From positions 868,001 to 932,000 of the forward strand of contig CP121314.1 of the NCBI GenBank assembly GCA_043557195.1: DNA of 64,000 nt. The letters run 5' to 3'. This document shows, piece after piece, positions 17,896 to 27,565 of this stretch. The position numbers and the translations under genes are program-made. A model generated the notes under the pieces. The model was not told the DNA's origin. It did not search any database and worked only from the letters and a program-made list of their open reading frames with translations. Every line of letters starts with the position of its first letter. Position 1 is the first letter of the stretch. Origin of the DNA: Jejuia sp043557195. GTDB taxonomy: Bacteria; Bacteroidota; Bacteroidia; Flavobacteriales; Flavobacteriaceae.

Positions 17896-19255
17896 CTCGT
17901 TATTTAATGAATTTGAACCTGTTTCCGCCAAACAATGGAAACAAAAAATACAGTTCGATTTAAAAGGAGCGGACTATAATGATACATTGGTTTGGACAAG
18001 CAATGAGGGTATTCCTGTTAAACCTTTTTATCATTCTGATGATTTTGATGAATTTCCCAAACCTTCAGAAACACCCTCAAACACCTTCAAAATTTGTGAA
18101 ACCATATTTGTTTCAAATGTTGAAAAAGCGAATGCATTAGCACTTTCAGCAATAAAAGAAGGTACTGGTAGCCTTAAATTTATTATTCCTTCAGAAGCTA
18201 TTGATTTCGCAATGTTACTGGCTAGAATTGATATTGCCAAAATTCCTATATATTTTGAATTTCATTTTCTATCTGAAGATGTTATTAAAAAAGTGTCTGG
18301 AATAGCTTCAACAGGAGGCATCTACATTAATACTGATATCATTGGTAATCTTGCAAAAACAGGAAATTGGTATTCAAATTTAAATGATGATTTTTTAAAA
18401 TTTGAAGCCTGTTTACAATATTCCAATTCATTTTCTGTAAATATAGCATTATACCAAAATGCTGGTGCTAACATGATTCAGCAATTAGCTTATGCTATGG
18501 CACATGCTAATGAATATTTCAATTATATAGATAATGCTTCAAAAGACCTAACCTCAGAAATTAGTGTTGTTTTTAACGTTGCAGTAGGTTCAAATTACTT
18601 CTTTGAAATTGCAAAATTGCGAGCCTTACGATTGCTTTTTAGTAGTCTTGAACAGAAATATTCAGCACAATATAATTGCCATATTTTCGCAACACCTTCA
18701 AAACGGAATAAGGCCATTTACGATTATAATACAAATATGCTGCGCACAACTACAGAATGCATGAGTGCCGTCTTGGGTAGTGCAGATACCATTTGTAATT
18801 TACCTTATGATGCTATGTTTCATAAGGACAATGACTTTGGATCTAGAATCGCTAGAAATCAACTACTTATTTTAAAGCATGAGAGTTATTTTGACGTGGT
18901 TGATAATCCGTCTGACGGCAGTTATTACATAGAATCCATCACCCAACAATTGGCCGAAAAAGCACTAGTGCTTTTTAAGGATATTGAAGCAAATGGCGGT
19001 TTCTTAAAACAGCTAAAAAACGGGACTATCCAACGAAAAATAAAGGAAAGTGCAGTAAAAGAACAAGAACAATTTAACATTGGAAATGAAGCTATTTTAG
19101 GCAGTAACAAACACCCAAACCCTAAGGACAGAATGAAGGATAATTTAGAAATTTACCCTTTTGTGAAAACTGAAAAACGAAAAACTTTAATAGAAACAAT
19201 AATAGAAAAACGTTTAACCGAAAATTTAGAACAAGAACGATTAAAAAACGAGTAA
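17888..19255 (+). CDS. mutA: Methylmalonyl-CoA mutase small (beta) subunit
   Basis: 455 residues, the usual size in flavobacteria. It resembles the TIM-barrel part of the large subunit (WKQKIQFDLKGADYNDTLVWTSNEGI, ATTxxMSAVLGSADTICNLPYD, GSRIARNQLLILKHESYFD) but has no B12-binding domain, as expected for the non-catalytic partner. Together with the large subunit it would interconvert succinyl-CoA and methylmalonyl-CoA. The large-subunit gene downstream is broken, so this subunit may have no working partner here. Confidence 0.93.
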   Translation: MSDSLFNEFEPVSAKQWKQKIQFDLKGADYNDTLVWTSNEGIPVKPFYHSDDFDEFPKPSETPSNTFKICETIFVSNVEKANALALSAIKEGTGSLKFIIPSEAIDFAMLLARIDIAKIPIYFEFHFLSEDVIKKVSGIASTGGIYINTDIIGNLAKTGNWYSNLNDDFLKFEACLQYSNSFSVNIALYQNAGANMIQQLAYAMAHANEYFNYIDNASKDLTSEISVVFNVAVGSNYFFEIAKLRALRLLFSSLEQKYSAQYNCHIFATPSKRNKAIYDYNTNMLRTTTECMSAVLGSADTICNLPYDAMFHKDNDFGSRIARNQLLILKHESYFDVVDNPSDGSYYIESITQQLAEKALVLFKDIEANGGFLKQLKNGTIQRKIKESAVKEQEQFNIGNEAILGSNKHPNPKDRMKDNLEIYPFVKTEKRKTLIETIIEKRLTENLEQERLKNE

Positions 19256-19260
19256 TTATT

Positions 19261-19935
19261 ATGAAATTAAAATTTAAAATCATTGCATTTTTAGTGATTG
19301 TCACTTTGTTTAGTTGTAAAAAAGAAGCTGAAGAAAAAACTTTAGAAACTTATAAATATTCCGAGAAAGGTATTGTTTTGAATTGTGAAAAATTCGATTT
19401 AAAGCTACTCAATGAGGCACTATTTTCTTTTGAAGATGATATTTTAAAAGCTTACGGGCAAAACAACCCAAACCTAACACGTGCGTATTCTCAATTTATA
19501 CGAAATGCCATATATGGTCGTGTAAAATATGCTGATGTTGTGTCTCCACATTCGGCTCAAATTTTTGAAGTATTAAAATCTAGGTCAGAATTATGGTCAG
19601 TTGATAATCCAAGTACTAAGTTAAATTATAATAGCTCTGTTATTGAATGTATATCAAATAATATGCTGGATAAAAGTTTAAAAACCACATTTGATGCATT
19701 AATCGAAACAAATAGCATGAGCCCAAAATTATATGGTCCTGCATTACAATCTAATTATGGTGCAGCCATTAGAGATAAGTATTTGTCGGCTTACGTAGCC
19801 TTGGAGTTTTACTATGGAAAATTATTTGATGTAGATTTATCACAAGTTTCTGAAAAACCAGAACCACCAGTAGATTTTAATAAGGTACCGCCGCCAACAC
19901 CACAAAATGACCCACATGCGGGACATAATCACTAA
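19261..19935 (+). CDS. Hypothetical lipoprotein inside the mutA-mutB interval
   Basis: 224 residues with a clear lipobox (LFSC, Cys19). The body is mostly helical and ends in a proline-rich segment (PEPPVDFNKVPPPTPQ) and a His-rich tail (DPHAGHNH) that could bind a metal. I do not recognise a family. It starts 5 bases after mutA and is followed at once by a second lipoprotein gene, so all are probably co-transcribed. Confidence 0.8.
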   Translation: MKLKFKIIAFLVIVTLFSCKKEAEEKTLETYKYSEKGIVLNCEKFDLKLLNEALFSFEDDILKAYGQNNPNLTRAYSQFIRNAIYGRVKYADVVSPHSAQIFEVLKSRSELWSVDNPSTKLNYNSSVIECISNNMLDKSLKTTFDALIETNSMSPKLYGPALQSNYGAAIRDKYLSAYVALEFYYGKLFDVDLSQVSEKPEPPVDFNKVPPPTPQNDPHAGHNH

Positions 19936-19937
19936 GA

Positions 19938-20618
19938 TTGAGGAAATACTTTCAAAACATATCGAAAATAAATAATTATGAAATTGTAAAGTTTCTAAAT
20001 CTATTGATTTGCATTTTGACTTTAGCGTCTTGTGTTGATGGAAACAATAAAGATTCTAAGAACGATTTAAAAGGCGAGTTTTTTTATTCTCAAGATAAAA
20101 ATGTTAGCTATTATTTTCCTGAAGGGTTTACTCCATTTATATCAGAAAATGAAAAAGATTACAATAGAATTGTTTCAAATATGAGTAATCCTAAATTAAA
20201 ACATTTACTTTCTGGAAACTATATTGAAGGACACATTTTACCTATTGCAGAAGGCTTTGAATATCTTTATAAGGAGGATATAGAAAAATATCAAAGTGTA
20301 TTTTTAAATGAAGTTAAACACTTTCGACTAAATGATGCTTCAGCTGAAATATTAGCTTCATCAAATAGAATGGCGGTAAATAAAACAAACAAAGATTCAA
20401 CTAACCAATTAAATATTTATCGTGATTACTTCATTAATAAAAGTGATTATCAAATGATCGTAAATAAAGGAGATTTCATTATAAATAATGATACTGTTTT
20501 CTGGGAGAAATATTTAGTGTCGAAGTTTTATAGGACATTTTTAATTCAAGTAGAATCAAATTCAGAATTTGATTTTCTACCTTACATCAATAAAATTCAA
20601 TTCGGCGACAAAAGATAA
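19938..20618 (+). CDS. Hypothetical lipoprotein (second in the mutA-mutB interval)
   Basis: 226 residues with a TTG start (the nearest ATG, at 19978, is in another frame and hits a stop). A hydrophobic stretch ends in a lipobox LASC near residue 32. The mature part (KNVSYYFPEGFTPF, MSNPKLKHLLSG) matches nothing I know. Only two bases separate it from the preceding gene and four from mutB, indicating one transcript. The TTG start and lack of an obvious ribosome site suggest coupling to upstream translation. Confidence 0.72.
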   Translation: MRKYFQNISKINNYEIVKFLNLLICILTLASCVDGNNKDSKNDLKGEFFYSQDKNVSYYFPEGFTPFISENEKDYNRIVSNMSNPKLKHLLSGNYIEGHILPIAEGFEYLYKEDIEKYQSVFLNEVKHFRLNDASAEILASSNRMAVNKTNKDSTNQLNIYRDYFINKSDYQMIVNKGDFIINNDTVFWEKYLVSKFYRTFLIQVESNSEFDFLPYINKIQFGDKR

Positions 20619-20622
20619 TTTT

Positions 20623-22207
20623 ATGCGCAAACCCCTTCAACATATCAAACTAAACTCTAAAAGCGAAAGTCAGACTACTGATATTCGAAAGTTTGCTACT
20701 GCAGAAGGTATTGAATTAAAATCGAAGTATTCTAAAGAAGATATAAGTGATATTAAGCATATAGACTTTGCTGCTGGTATCGCACCATATTTAAGAGGGC
20801 CTTACAGCACAATGTATGTAAGACGCCCTTGGACGATTCGCCAATATGCTGGGTTTAGTACTGCTGAGGAAAGTAATGCGTTCTACAGACGAAATTTAGC
20901 AGCAGGCCAAAAGGGATTATCTGATATGAAAATCTTGTTTGATCAAATTCCGCTGGATAAAATGTCGGTTTCCATGACCATGAACGGCGCTGTTTTGCCA
21001 ATTATGGCGTTCTACGGCATTGCGCACCCATTGCCAAACCTCAGGTTGGAGTTTAACCGAGCAAGATCCGTTTAATAACGTAGCAAGAACAACTATTGAA
21101 GCTGCTGCTGCTGCTTTTGGAGGCACCCAAAGTCTGCATACCAATGCCTTAGATGAAGCCATTGCACTACCAACTGACTTTTCTGCTAGAATAGCAAGAA
21201 ACACACAGATATATCTCCAAGAGGAAACTAAAATTACTAAAACAGTTGACCCTTGGGCTGGTAGTTATTATGTTGAAAAATTAACACACGATATTGCTGA
21301 AAAAGCTTGGAGCCTAATTGAAGAAGTTGAAGATTTAGGCGGTATGACAAAGGCCATTGAAGCAGGTATACCCAAAATTAGGATTGAAGAAGCGGCTGCC
21401 AAAAAACAAGCAAGGATTGATTCTGGCAAGGATATTATAGTAGGTGTTAACAAATATCAACTCGAAAAAGAAGACCCTATTTCAACCTTAGAAGTAGATA
21501 ATCAAACTGTTAGAAATTCACAAATAGAACGATTACACCAGGTTAAATCTTCGAGAAATTCGGAGGAAGTAGCAGTTGCTTTATCAAAATTAACTAAGGC
21601 AGCTAAGACAGGACGAGAAAATTTGTTAGCTTTAGCTATTGAGGCAGCAAGAGTTCGCGCAACATTAGGCGAAATAAGCGATGCGCTTGAAACCGAATTT
21701 GGACGACATAAAGCACAAATTAAATCATTCTCTGGGGTGTATAGTAAAGCAATAGAAAACGACGATTCCTTTAAAAAAGCACAACAACTTGCGGACATTT
21801 TTGCGGAGCAAGATGGCAGGAGACCACGAATTATGATTGCTAAAATGGGGCAAGATGGTCATGATCGGGGTGCAAAAGTTGTGGCAACCGGTTATGCAGA
21901 TATTGGTTTTGATGTAGATATTGGCCCATTATTTCAAACACCTATAGAAGCTGCTAAACAAGCAGTTGAAAACGATGTGCATATCTTAGGTGTGTCTTCG
22001 CAAGCGGCAGGACATAAAACATTAGTGCCTCAAGTAATTGAAGAACTAAAAAACTACGGACGTGAAGATATTATGGTGATTGTTGGTGGTGTTATCCCAA
22101 AACAAGACTACCAGTTTTTATTTGATGCTGGCGCTGTTGCCGTATTTGGTCCGGGTACAAAAATTAGTGAAGCTGCAATTAAGATTTTAGAGATTTTGAT
22201 TGATTAG
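20623..22207 (+). pseudogene. mutB: Methylmalonyl-CoA mutase large subunit, internally deleted and frameshifted
   Basis: Two reading frames together cover only about 527 residues of an expected roughly 705. Frame one (20623-about 21015, 131 codons) matches the family N-terminus (MYVRRPWTIRQYAGFST, RRNLAAGQKGLS) but jumps in frame from GLS to DMKILFDQ, skipping about 33 residues normally starting VAFDLATHRGYDSD. It then breaks after VLPIMAFY; the frame that continues it terminates at 21075. Frame two resumes at about 21017 with ALRTHCQTSGW and runs intact through the B12 domain (DGHDRG, GVSSQAAGH). About 145 residues between MAFY and ALRT are missing, including the segment holding the substrate histidine (GYHMQEAG). 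Catalysis is not expected. Expected lengths are recalled from the P. shermanii enzyme. Confidence 0.9.
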
Positions 22208-22230
22208 TACTAATCAATCAAACTTGAAAG

Positions 22231-22266
22231 AAAAAGCCAAATCATAAATACATGATTTGGCTTTTT
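22231..22266. terminator. Bidirectional terminator after mutB
   Basis: AAAAAGCCAAATCA pairs with TGATTTGGCTTTTT across a short loop; the A- and T-tracts serve the convergent mutB and M16 protease genes. Confidence 0.85.
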
Positions 22267-22287
22267 AAATTCTTCTAAAAGTTATAC

Positions 22288-25056
22288 TTAATCTACTTTT
22301 TCATCATTCTTAATCTCAGGCTGTTTTTCAAAATCTCCAGCATTTACAACTGTCCAATTATCAAATGTTTTAAAGTATTTTTTAATGACTTTATTTACAT
22401 CATCAACCGTTAGAGACGTAACATTATCTTCAACAGCTTTGTAAAACATCATATCTCTGTCATAATACAAATTGTTATTAATTGTATTAGACAATTCATT
22501 ATCCTTTGCCCTAGAAACACTTTCCCCTTGTACCCAGTTGGTTACCGCAACTTTTAATTCTTCTTCAGTGATACCATCGGCAATGTAACGTGCTATTTCT
22601 TCTTTAAATCCTTTTTGTACTTTACTTGCATTTTCTGGCGCATAAATGGCATATACTAAAATGGAGGAGTTAGCTTCTTTCGGATTACTATCTACATTTA
22701 CGTAACCTCCAGCACCGTAACTTACACCATCGTTTTGTCTTAACCTTGTACTAATTCTAGAGCTTAAAGTACCACCCCCAAAAATTGTACTAGCCACTTG
22801 TAAGGCTGCATAATCTTTATCCTCAACACTTCCTTCAAAATTCATAATACCAATACTAATAGCATTTTTCTTGTCTGGAGTCTTTATCTGTTCGTTGGCT
22901 GCTTTATTTATACTGTATGGATCTTCAATAGGCTTATAAGGCTTGTTCACTTTAAAATCAGCAAATTCAGTTTCGAAGTAGTTCTTTAATGCTTCTTCAT
23001 CGATATTACCGATAGCCACCAGAGATGCATTATCGGAAATTCCATAAAACTCGTTGTAGTATTCTTTAAGCGCATCTACAGTAACAGCATTAACATCTTC
23101 GATATCTTCTTCTATAGATTCTGCATAAAGTGGATGTCCTTTTTTATACTTTTGATTCAATCTGCTTAATCGTTTACTGGCTAAATACTGTGGCTCAGTT
23201 TTATTTCTTTCGATACCTGCGAGCTCCTGAGTTTTTAATTTTTCTAATTCAGCTTCATCAAATACAGGATTCTTTAACATATCTGTCATTAATGCTAATG
23301 TTCCCATTAAATGCTCTTCTGTAGTACTGATATTTGCACTAATTCTTCCGTTAGAACCAGAAAAACGTATCGACGATTTTAAAGCACTCAATTTATCCTC
23401 GATATCTTGTCTAGAATTATTTTTGGTCCCTTTATTTAGCATGCGCGCAGTGTAGCTTGCCAATTTACCTTTATTCATAAAATCGTTTACATTACCATTT
23501 CGAATTATAAGAGATAAATTAACGGTATTACCACGATTATTTTTCTTAATGAAACCATATTCAATTGGCAGGTTTTTGAGTTCACCTGAATCCAATCTGT
23601 TTTGGATGTTTTCGTAAGACACATCAAAAGCTTCACCTTCACCAAGACCTTTTTTCCCTTTATAATTAGACACTAATTCTTCTAAACCTTCAGTATGCTC
23701 TATTTCAACACGTATTGGTTTTTCAGCTGGCACAAAATTACCAACTGTTCTATTCGTAGGAATTAAATAACGCTGAATAGCTGCATTTACCTTTTCAGCA
23801 GTCATTGCTTCTACTCTATCTCTTTGTATAAAAGATAATCTCCAATCGCCTGCGCCAATAAACTCACTCATAAATGTTCCTAAATACGCAGAGTTTCTAC
23901 TTATTTGATCATATTGCTTTAAAATATTGGCTTTTGCACGGTTTACCTCTTCCTCAGTAATAGGATTATCTTTTAAACCATCTATAAGATTTAGCATCGT
24001 ACTTTCTGCTTCTGCTAAAGACTTATCAGAAGGCACATCAACATTTATATATAAAAACGAAGGTTCTTTAGTAAAAGGTGAGTAAGACCAAACTGTTGAC
24101 GCTTTTTTACCATCAACTAAAGCTTTGTATAATCTTCCAGACGGATTATCAGTAAGAATTTCTTCTGCAACTGCCATAGCAGCGTACTCTTCATGAGAAC
24201 CTGCAGGCAAATGGTATAAAGCTGATACTATTTGCAACTCTCCCACACGACTTAAGGCTACTCTTCGCTCCCCATCTTGAGCAGGCTCAATAGTCGGCAC
24301 ATCGTTCAGTGGTTGTTCTGGGTTTTTTAAATCCCCAAACTTTTTCTCAATAAGTGCGAGTGTTTTATCTGTATCAAATTTACCAGTAACCATCAATATA
24401 GCATTGTCTGGTCTATAATATTTCTTGTAAAATGCTTGTAAATTTTTGATAGGCACACGCTCAATATCAGAACGGTTTCCGATAGTCGCATTACCATAGT
24501 TATGCCATAGATAAGCTGTATTAATAACCTTTAAACGCAAAACGTTTGATGGTGAATTTTCACCACTTTCAAATTCATTTCTAACTACAGAAAACTCAGA
24601 CTGTAAGTCCTCATTTGCGATATAGGAATTTAACATTCTGTCGGCCTCCAAATCAAGAGCCCAATCAAGATTTTCATCTGTGGCATTAAACGTTTCAAAA
24701 TAATTTGTTCTATCAAAATAAGTTGTTCCGTTAGGTCTTGCACCTCTTTCAGTTAATTCCTTAGGAATATCGGGATGGTTAGGTGTACCTTTAAATACCA
24801 TGTGCTCTAACAGGTGAGCCATTCCTTTTTCACCGTAACCTTCATGTCTTGATCCAACTAAATATGTAATATTTACGGTTATGGTTTGTGCAGAATTGTC
24901 TTTAAACAACAGTACTTTTAATCCGTTATCTAGAAGATATTCTGAGATACCTTCAACTTCTGCGGTTTTCTTTACCTGCGAATTAATTTGAAGTGATAAT
25001 GTTGTGACGAGCAAAATAATCATCACATTTCTAATAGAAGAATAATAGCTTTTCAT
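22288..25056 (-). CDS. M16 family zinc metallopeptidase (pitrilysin-type, two-lobed), exported
   Basis: 922 residues with a signal peptide (about 1-27). The inverted zinc motif HLLEH (His81, Glu84, His85) lies in the first peptidase half; the third zinc ligand is expected about 75 residues later near EFESGE. The second half repeats the fold without the motif, as in full-length M16 family members. Likely periplasmic peptide degradation. Monocistronic, between the bidirectional terminator and a -7 box at 25130-25137. Confidence 0.94.
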   Translation of the reverse strand: MKSYYSSIRNVMIILLVTTLSLQINSQVKKTAEVEGISEYLLDNGLKVLLFKDNSAQTITVNITYLVGSRHEGYGEKGMAHLLEHMVFKGTPNHPDIPKELTERGARPNGTTYFDRTNYFETFNATDENLDWALDLEADRMLNSYIANEDLQSEFSVVRNEFESGENSPSNVLRLKVINTAYLWHNYGNATIGNRSDIERVPIKNLQAFYKKYYRPDNAILMVTGKFDTDKTLALIEKKFGDLKNPEQPLNDVPTIEPAQDGERRVALSRVGELQIVSALYHLPAGSHEEYAAMAVAEEILTDNPSGRLYKALVDGKKASTVWSYSPFTKEPSFLYINVDVPSDKSLAEAESTMLNLIDGLKDNPITEEEVNRAKANILKQYDQISRNSAYLGTFMSEFIGAGDWRLSFIQRDRVEAMTAEKVNAAIQRYLIPTNRTVGNFVPAEKPIRVEIEHTEGLEELVSNYKGKKGLGEGEAFDVSYENIQNRLDSGELKNLPIEYGFIKKNNRGNTVNLSLIIRNGNVNDFMNKGKLASYTARMLNKGTKNNSRQDIEDKLSALKSSIRFSGSNGRISANISTTEEHLMGTLALMTDMLKNPVFDEAELEKLKTQELAGIERNKTEPQYLASKRLSRLNQKYKKGHPLYAESIEEDIEDVNAVTVDALKEYYNEFYGISDNASLVAIGNIDEEALKNYFETEFADFKVNKPYKPIEDPYSINKAANEQIKTPDKKNAISIGIMNFEGSVEDKDYAALQVASTIFGGGTLSSRISTRLRQNDGVSYGAGGYVNVDSNPKEANSSILVYAIYAPENASKVQKGFKEEIARYIADGITEEELKVAVTNWVQGESVSRAKDNELSNTINNNLYYDRDMMFYKAVEDNVTSLTVDDVNKVIKKYFKTFDNWTVVNAGDFEKQPEIKNDEKVD

Positions 25057-25129
25057 GACGTAGTTTTTAATTTTCTCAAATTTCCAATTTCAATAAGATA
25101 ATTTCTCACAATAAAACGTTAAATTTTAA

Positions 25130-25137
25130 CAAAGTTA
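25130..25137 (-). promoter_or_regulatory. -7 promoter element for the M16 protease gene
   Basis: Minus strand TAACTTTG, perfect TAnnTTTG match, 73 bases before the ATG. Confidence 0.5.
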
Positions 25138-25241
25138 GAGGTTCTGTAAAGCCTTAAAGTTATTCAACCTATGTTAACAAGTTAGGTTTTTATTACTCGC
25201 AAATAATTGTATTTTTACGCATTAAAAAACCAAATCGATCA

Positions 25242-26006
25242 ATGGGCAAAATCATTGCAATTGCTAACCAAAAAGGAGGTGTAGGTAAAACTACAACCTC
25301 AGTAAATTTAGCTGCCTCCTTAGGTGTTTTAGAGAAAAAAGTATTGTTAATAGATGCCGATCCTCAAGCCAATGCTAGCTCTGGCTTAGGTATTGAAGTA
25401 GAGCGTGTAGAAATTGGTACCTATCAGCTTCTAGAACACACAAATTCAGCTAAAGAATCTATAGTTTCAACCGAAACACCAAATTTGGATATTATACCTG
25501 CTCATATAGATTTAGTCGCTATTGAAATTGAGTTGGTAGATAAAGATGAACGCGAGTATATGCTGAAAAAGGCATTAGCTGATGTAAAGGATGATTATGA
25601 TTTTATCTTAATTGATTGTGCGCCATCTTTAGGATTACTAACGTTGAATGCATTGACAGCAGCTGACTCGGTTTTGATTCCAATTCAATGTGAATACTTT
25701 GCATTAGAAGGGTTGGGGAAATTACTAAACACCATTAAAAGTGTACAGAAAGTGCATAACCCAACGTTAGATTATGAAGGATTGTTACTAACCATGTACG
25801 ATTCTCGTTTAAGATTATCAAATCAGGTGGTTGAAGAAGTACAAAAACATTTTAATGATATGGTATTTAATACCATAATTCAGCGAAATGTACGTTTAAG
25901 TGAAGCACCAAGTTATGGTGAGAGTATAATTAATTACGATGCAGGTAGCAAAGGTGCTAGTAATTATTTAAGTTTAGCTGAAGAAATTATTACTAAAAAC
26001 TCCTAA
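25242..26006 (+). CDS. parA: Chromosome-partitioning ATPase ParA (Soj)
   Basis: 254 residues with a deviant Walker A KGGVGKTT at 11-18, LIDADPQAN, and LIDCAPSLG. Chromosomal Soj-type size. Binds ATP and DNA and, with ParB, segregates the replication origins. Two bases from parB. No parS-like palindrome (TGTTTCACGTGAAACA-type) is visible nearby. Confidence 0.96.
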   Translation: MGKIIAIANQKGGVGKTTTSVNLAASLGVLEKKVLLIDADPQANASSGLGIEVERVEIGTYQLLEHTNSAKESIVSTETPNLDIIPAHIDLVAIEIELVDKDEREYMLKKALADVKDDYDFILIDCAPSLGLLTLNALTAADSVLIPIQCEYFALEGLGKLLNTIKSVQKVHNPTLDYEGLLLTMYDSRLRLSNQVVEEVQKHFNDMVFNTIIQRNVRLSEAPSYGESIINYDAGSKGASNYLSLAEEIITKNS

Positions 26007-26008
26007 TT

Positions 26009-26926
26009 ATGGCGAAGGCAACGAAGAAACAAGCTTTAGGTAGAGGTTTATCTGCGCTTTTAAAAGACCCAAGTAACGATATACAATCTGTTCAAGACAA
26101 AGGTGCGGACAAAGTTATTGGGAATATTGTTGAGCTCGATATAGAATCTATTGAAGTAAATCCGTTTCAGCCTCGTACAAATTTCAGTGAGGAATCATTA
26201 CAAGAACTAGCGTCTTCTATTAAAGAACTTGGTATTATTCAACCTATTACGGTTAGAAAACTAGAGTTTAACAAGTATCAGTTGGTTTCAGGGGAGCGTC
26301 GTTATCGCGCCTCTAAATTAGTAGGTTTAGAAACCATTCCTGCTTATATTAGAATTGCAAACGACCAAGAATCTCTAGAGATGGCATTGGTTGAAAATAT
26401 TCAACGCCAAGATTTAGACCCGATTGAAATTGCTTTATCATACCAACGTTTAATTGATGAAATCAATCTCACACAAGAGCAAATGAGTGAGCGTGTTGGA
26501 AAAAAACGTTCTACTATTGCCAATTACTTACGCCTTTTAAAGTTAGACCCCATCATCCAAACAGGCATGAGAGACGGTTTTATTTCCATGGGACACGGTA
26601 GAGCTTTAATTGCTATTGATGACCAGGGAGAACAGCTGGACGTTTACGAAAATATTTTATCAAAAAAACTTTCCGTTAGAGAAACTGAAGAATTAGTAAG
26701 ACAACATAACAATCCAGATACTGAAAATTCTAAAACGGCTTCAAAAGACAACGAATCTGAAGATATTCCGAAACATGTTAAAAAAGGCATAAAAGAATTT
26801 TCGGAATACTTTGGTCATAAAATTGACGTTAAAGTCTCTAAAAATGGGAAAGGAAAAATTATTATTCCATTTCATTCCGAAGAAGATTTTAACCGAATTA
26901 AAAAATTAGTGCAACGTGCCAAATAA
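26009..26926 (+). CDS. parB: Chromosome-partitioning protein ParB (Spo0J)
   Basis: 305 residues. N-terminal ParA-contact segment (KKQALGRGLSALL), then the CTP-binding domain with VNPFQPR and GERRYRA (about 97), the VENIQRQDLDPIE stretch and the helix-turn-helix (ERVGKKRSTIANYLRLL). A C-terminal dimerisation domain follows a charged linker. Binds parS and slides as a CTP-dependent clamp. Its 3' end overlaps the DUF5683 gene by 11 bases. Confidence 0.96.
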   Translation: MAKATKKQALGRGLSALLKDPSNDIQSVQDKGADKVIGNIVELDIESIEVNPFQPRTNFSEESLQELASSIKELGIIQPITVRKLEFNKYQLVSGERRYRASKLVGLETIPAYIRIANDQESLEMALVENIQRQDLDPIEIALSYQRLIDEINLTQEQMSERVGKKRSTIANYLRLLKLDPIIQTGMRDGFISMGHGRALIAIDDQGEQLDVYENILSKKLSVRETEELVRQHNNPDTENSKTASKDNESEDIPKHVKKGIKEFSEYFGHKIDVKVSKNGKGKIIIPFHSEEDFNRIKKLVQRAK

Positions 26927-27533
26927 ACTCTTAATAGCACTTGTTTTAGCTATATGTTGTTGTGTTTCATCCTTTTCGCAAGAAGATGATAAAACATCTA
27001 GAGATAGCATTCCCGCACCAATAACAATATCCGACACCATTGTTAAATCAAAAAATATTGACCCTTTGCGTCCGGCGAAAGCTGCATTTCTATCGGCTGT
27101 ATTACCAGGTCTAGGACAAGCTTACAACAAAAAATACTGGAAAATACCCATCGTTTATGGAGCTTTAGGAACAGGCATGTATTTTTATTTAACCAATGAC
27201 AAACAATACCAACGTTATAGGGATGCTTACCGAAGACGTTTAGCAGGTTTTCAAGATGATGAATTTTTAAATTTTGATAATGAAGGAAATGTAATATCTG
27301 AACGTGTTACGGACGATGGTTTACGGCGTGCCCAACAGCTATTTAGAAGAAATAAAGAGATTTCACTTTTAGTAACCATTGGGCTTTATGCACTAAATAT
27401 AATTGATGCTAATGTAGATGCCCATTTATTACAGTATAATGTTGATGAAAATCTTACCTTAGCGCCGCATTATGAGCTTAACGATATAGATAGAAGTAGC
27501 ACCGTTGGCTTAACTTTAAATTGGAAATTTTAG
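26916..27533 (+). CDS. DUF5683 family membrane-associated protein
   Basis: 205 residues with an N-terminal signal peptide (about 1-22) and the family segment KAAFLSAVLPGLGQAYNKKYWKIPIVYGALGTG, then two further hydrophobic stretches. Invariably placed after parAB in flavobacteria, as here with an overlapping start; function unknown. A small hairpin (GCCCAAACTGGGC, 27533-27545) follows the stop. Confidence 0.88.
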   Translation: MPNKLLIALVLAICCCVSSFSQEDDKTSRDSIPAPITISDTIVKSKNIDPLRPAKAAFLSAVLPGLGQAYNKKYWKIPIVYGALGTGMYFYLTNDKQYQRYRDAYRRRLAGFQDDEFLNFDNEGNVISERVTDDGLRRAQQLFRRNKEISLLVTIGLYALNIIDANVDAHLLQYNVDENLTLAPHYELNDIDRSSTVGLTLNWKF

Positions 27534-27565
27534 CCCAAACTGGGCCTCAGGCAAAAAAATAGTAT

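Noticed and set aside
19936..20622. Cobalamin riboswitch before mutB
   Set aside because: The space is fully occupied by a lipoprotein gene and I see no B12-box-like sequence; the mutA upstream side is also coding.
20623..22207. mutB broken by a single-base sequencing error
   Set aside because: Shifting one base at 21015 does not restore the gene: about 145 residues are still missing there and another 33 earlier in frame.
22231..22266. Long palindrome as an attachment or repeat element
   Set aside because: Position between convergent genes and flanking A/T tracts make it an ordinary bidirectional terminator.
25057..25241. parS site near parAB
   Set aside because: No TGTTTCACGTGAAACA-like palindrome could be read in the parA upstream region.
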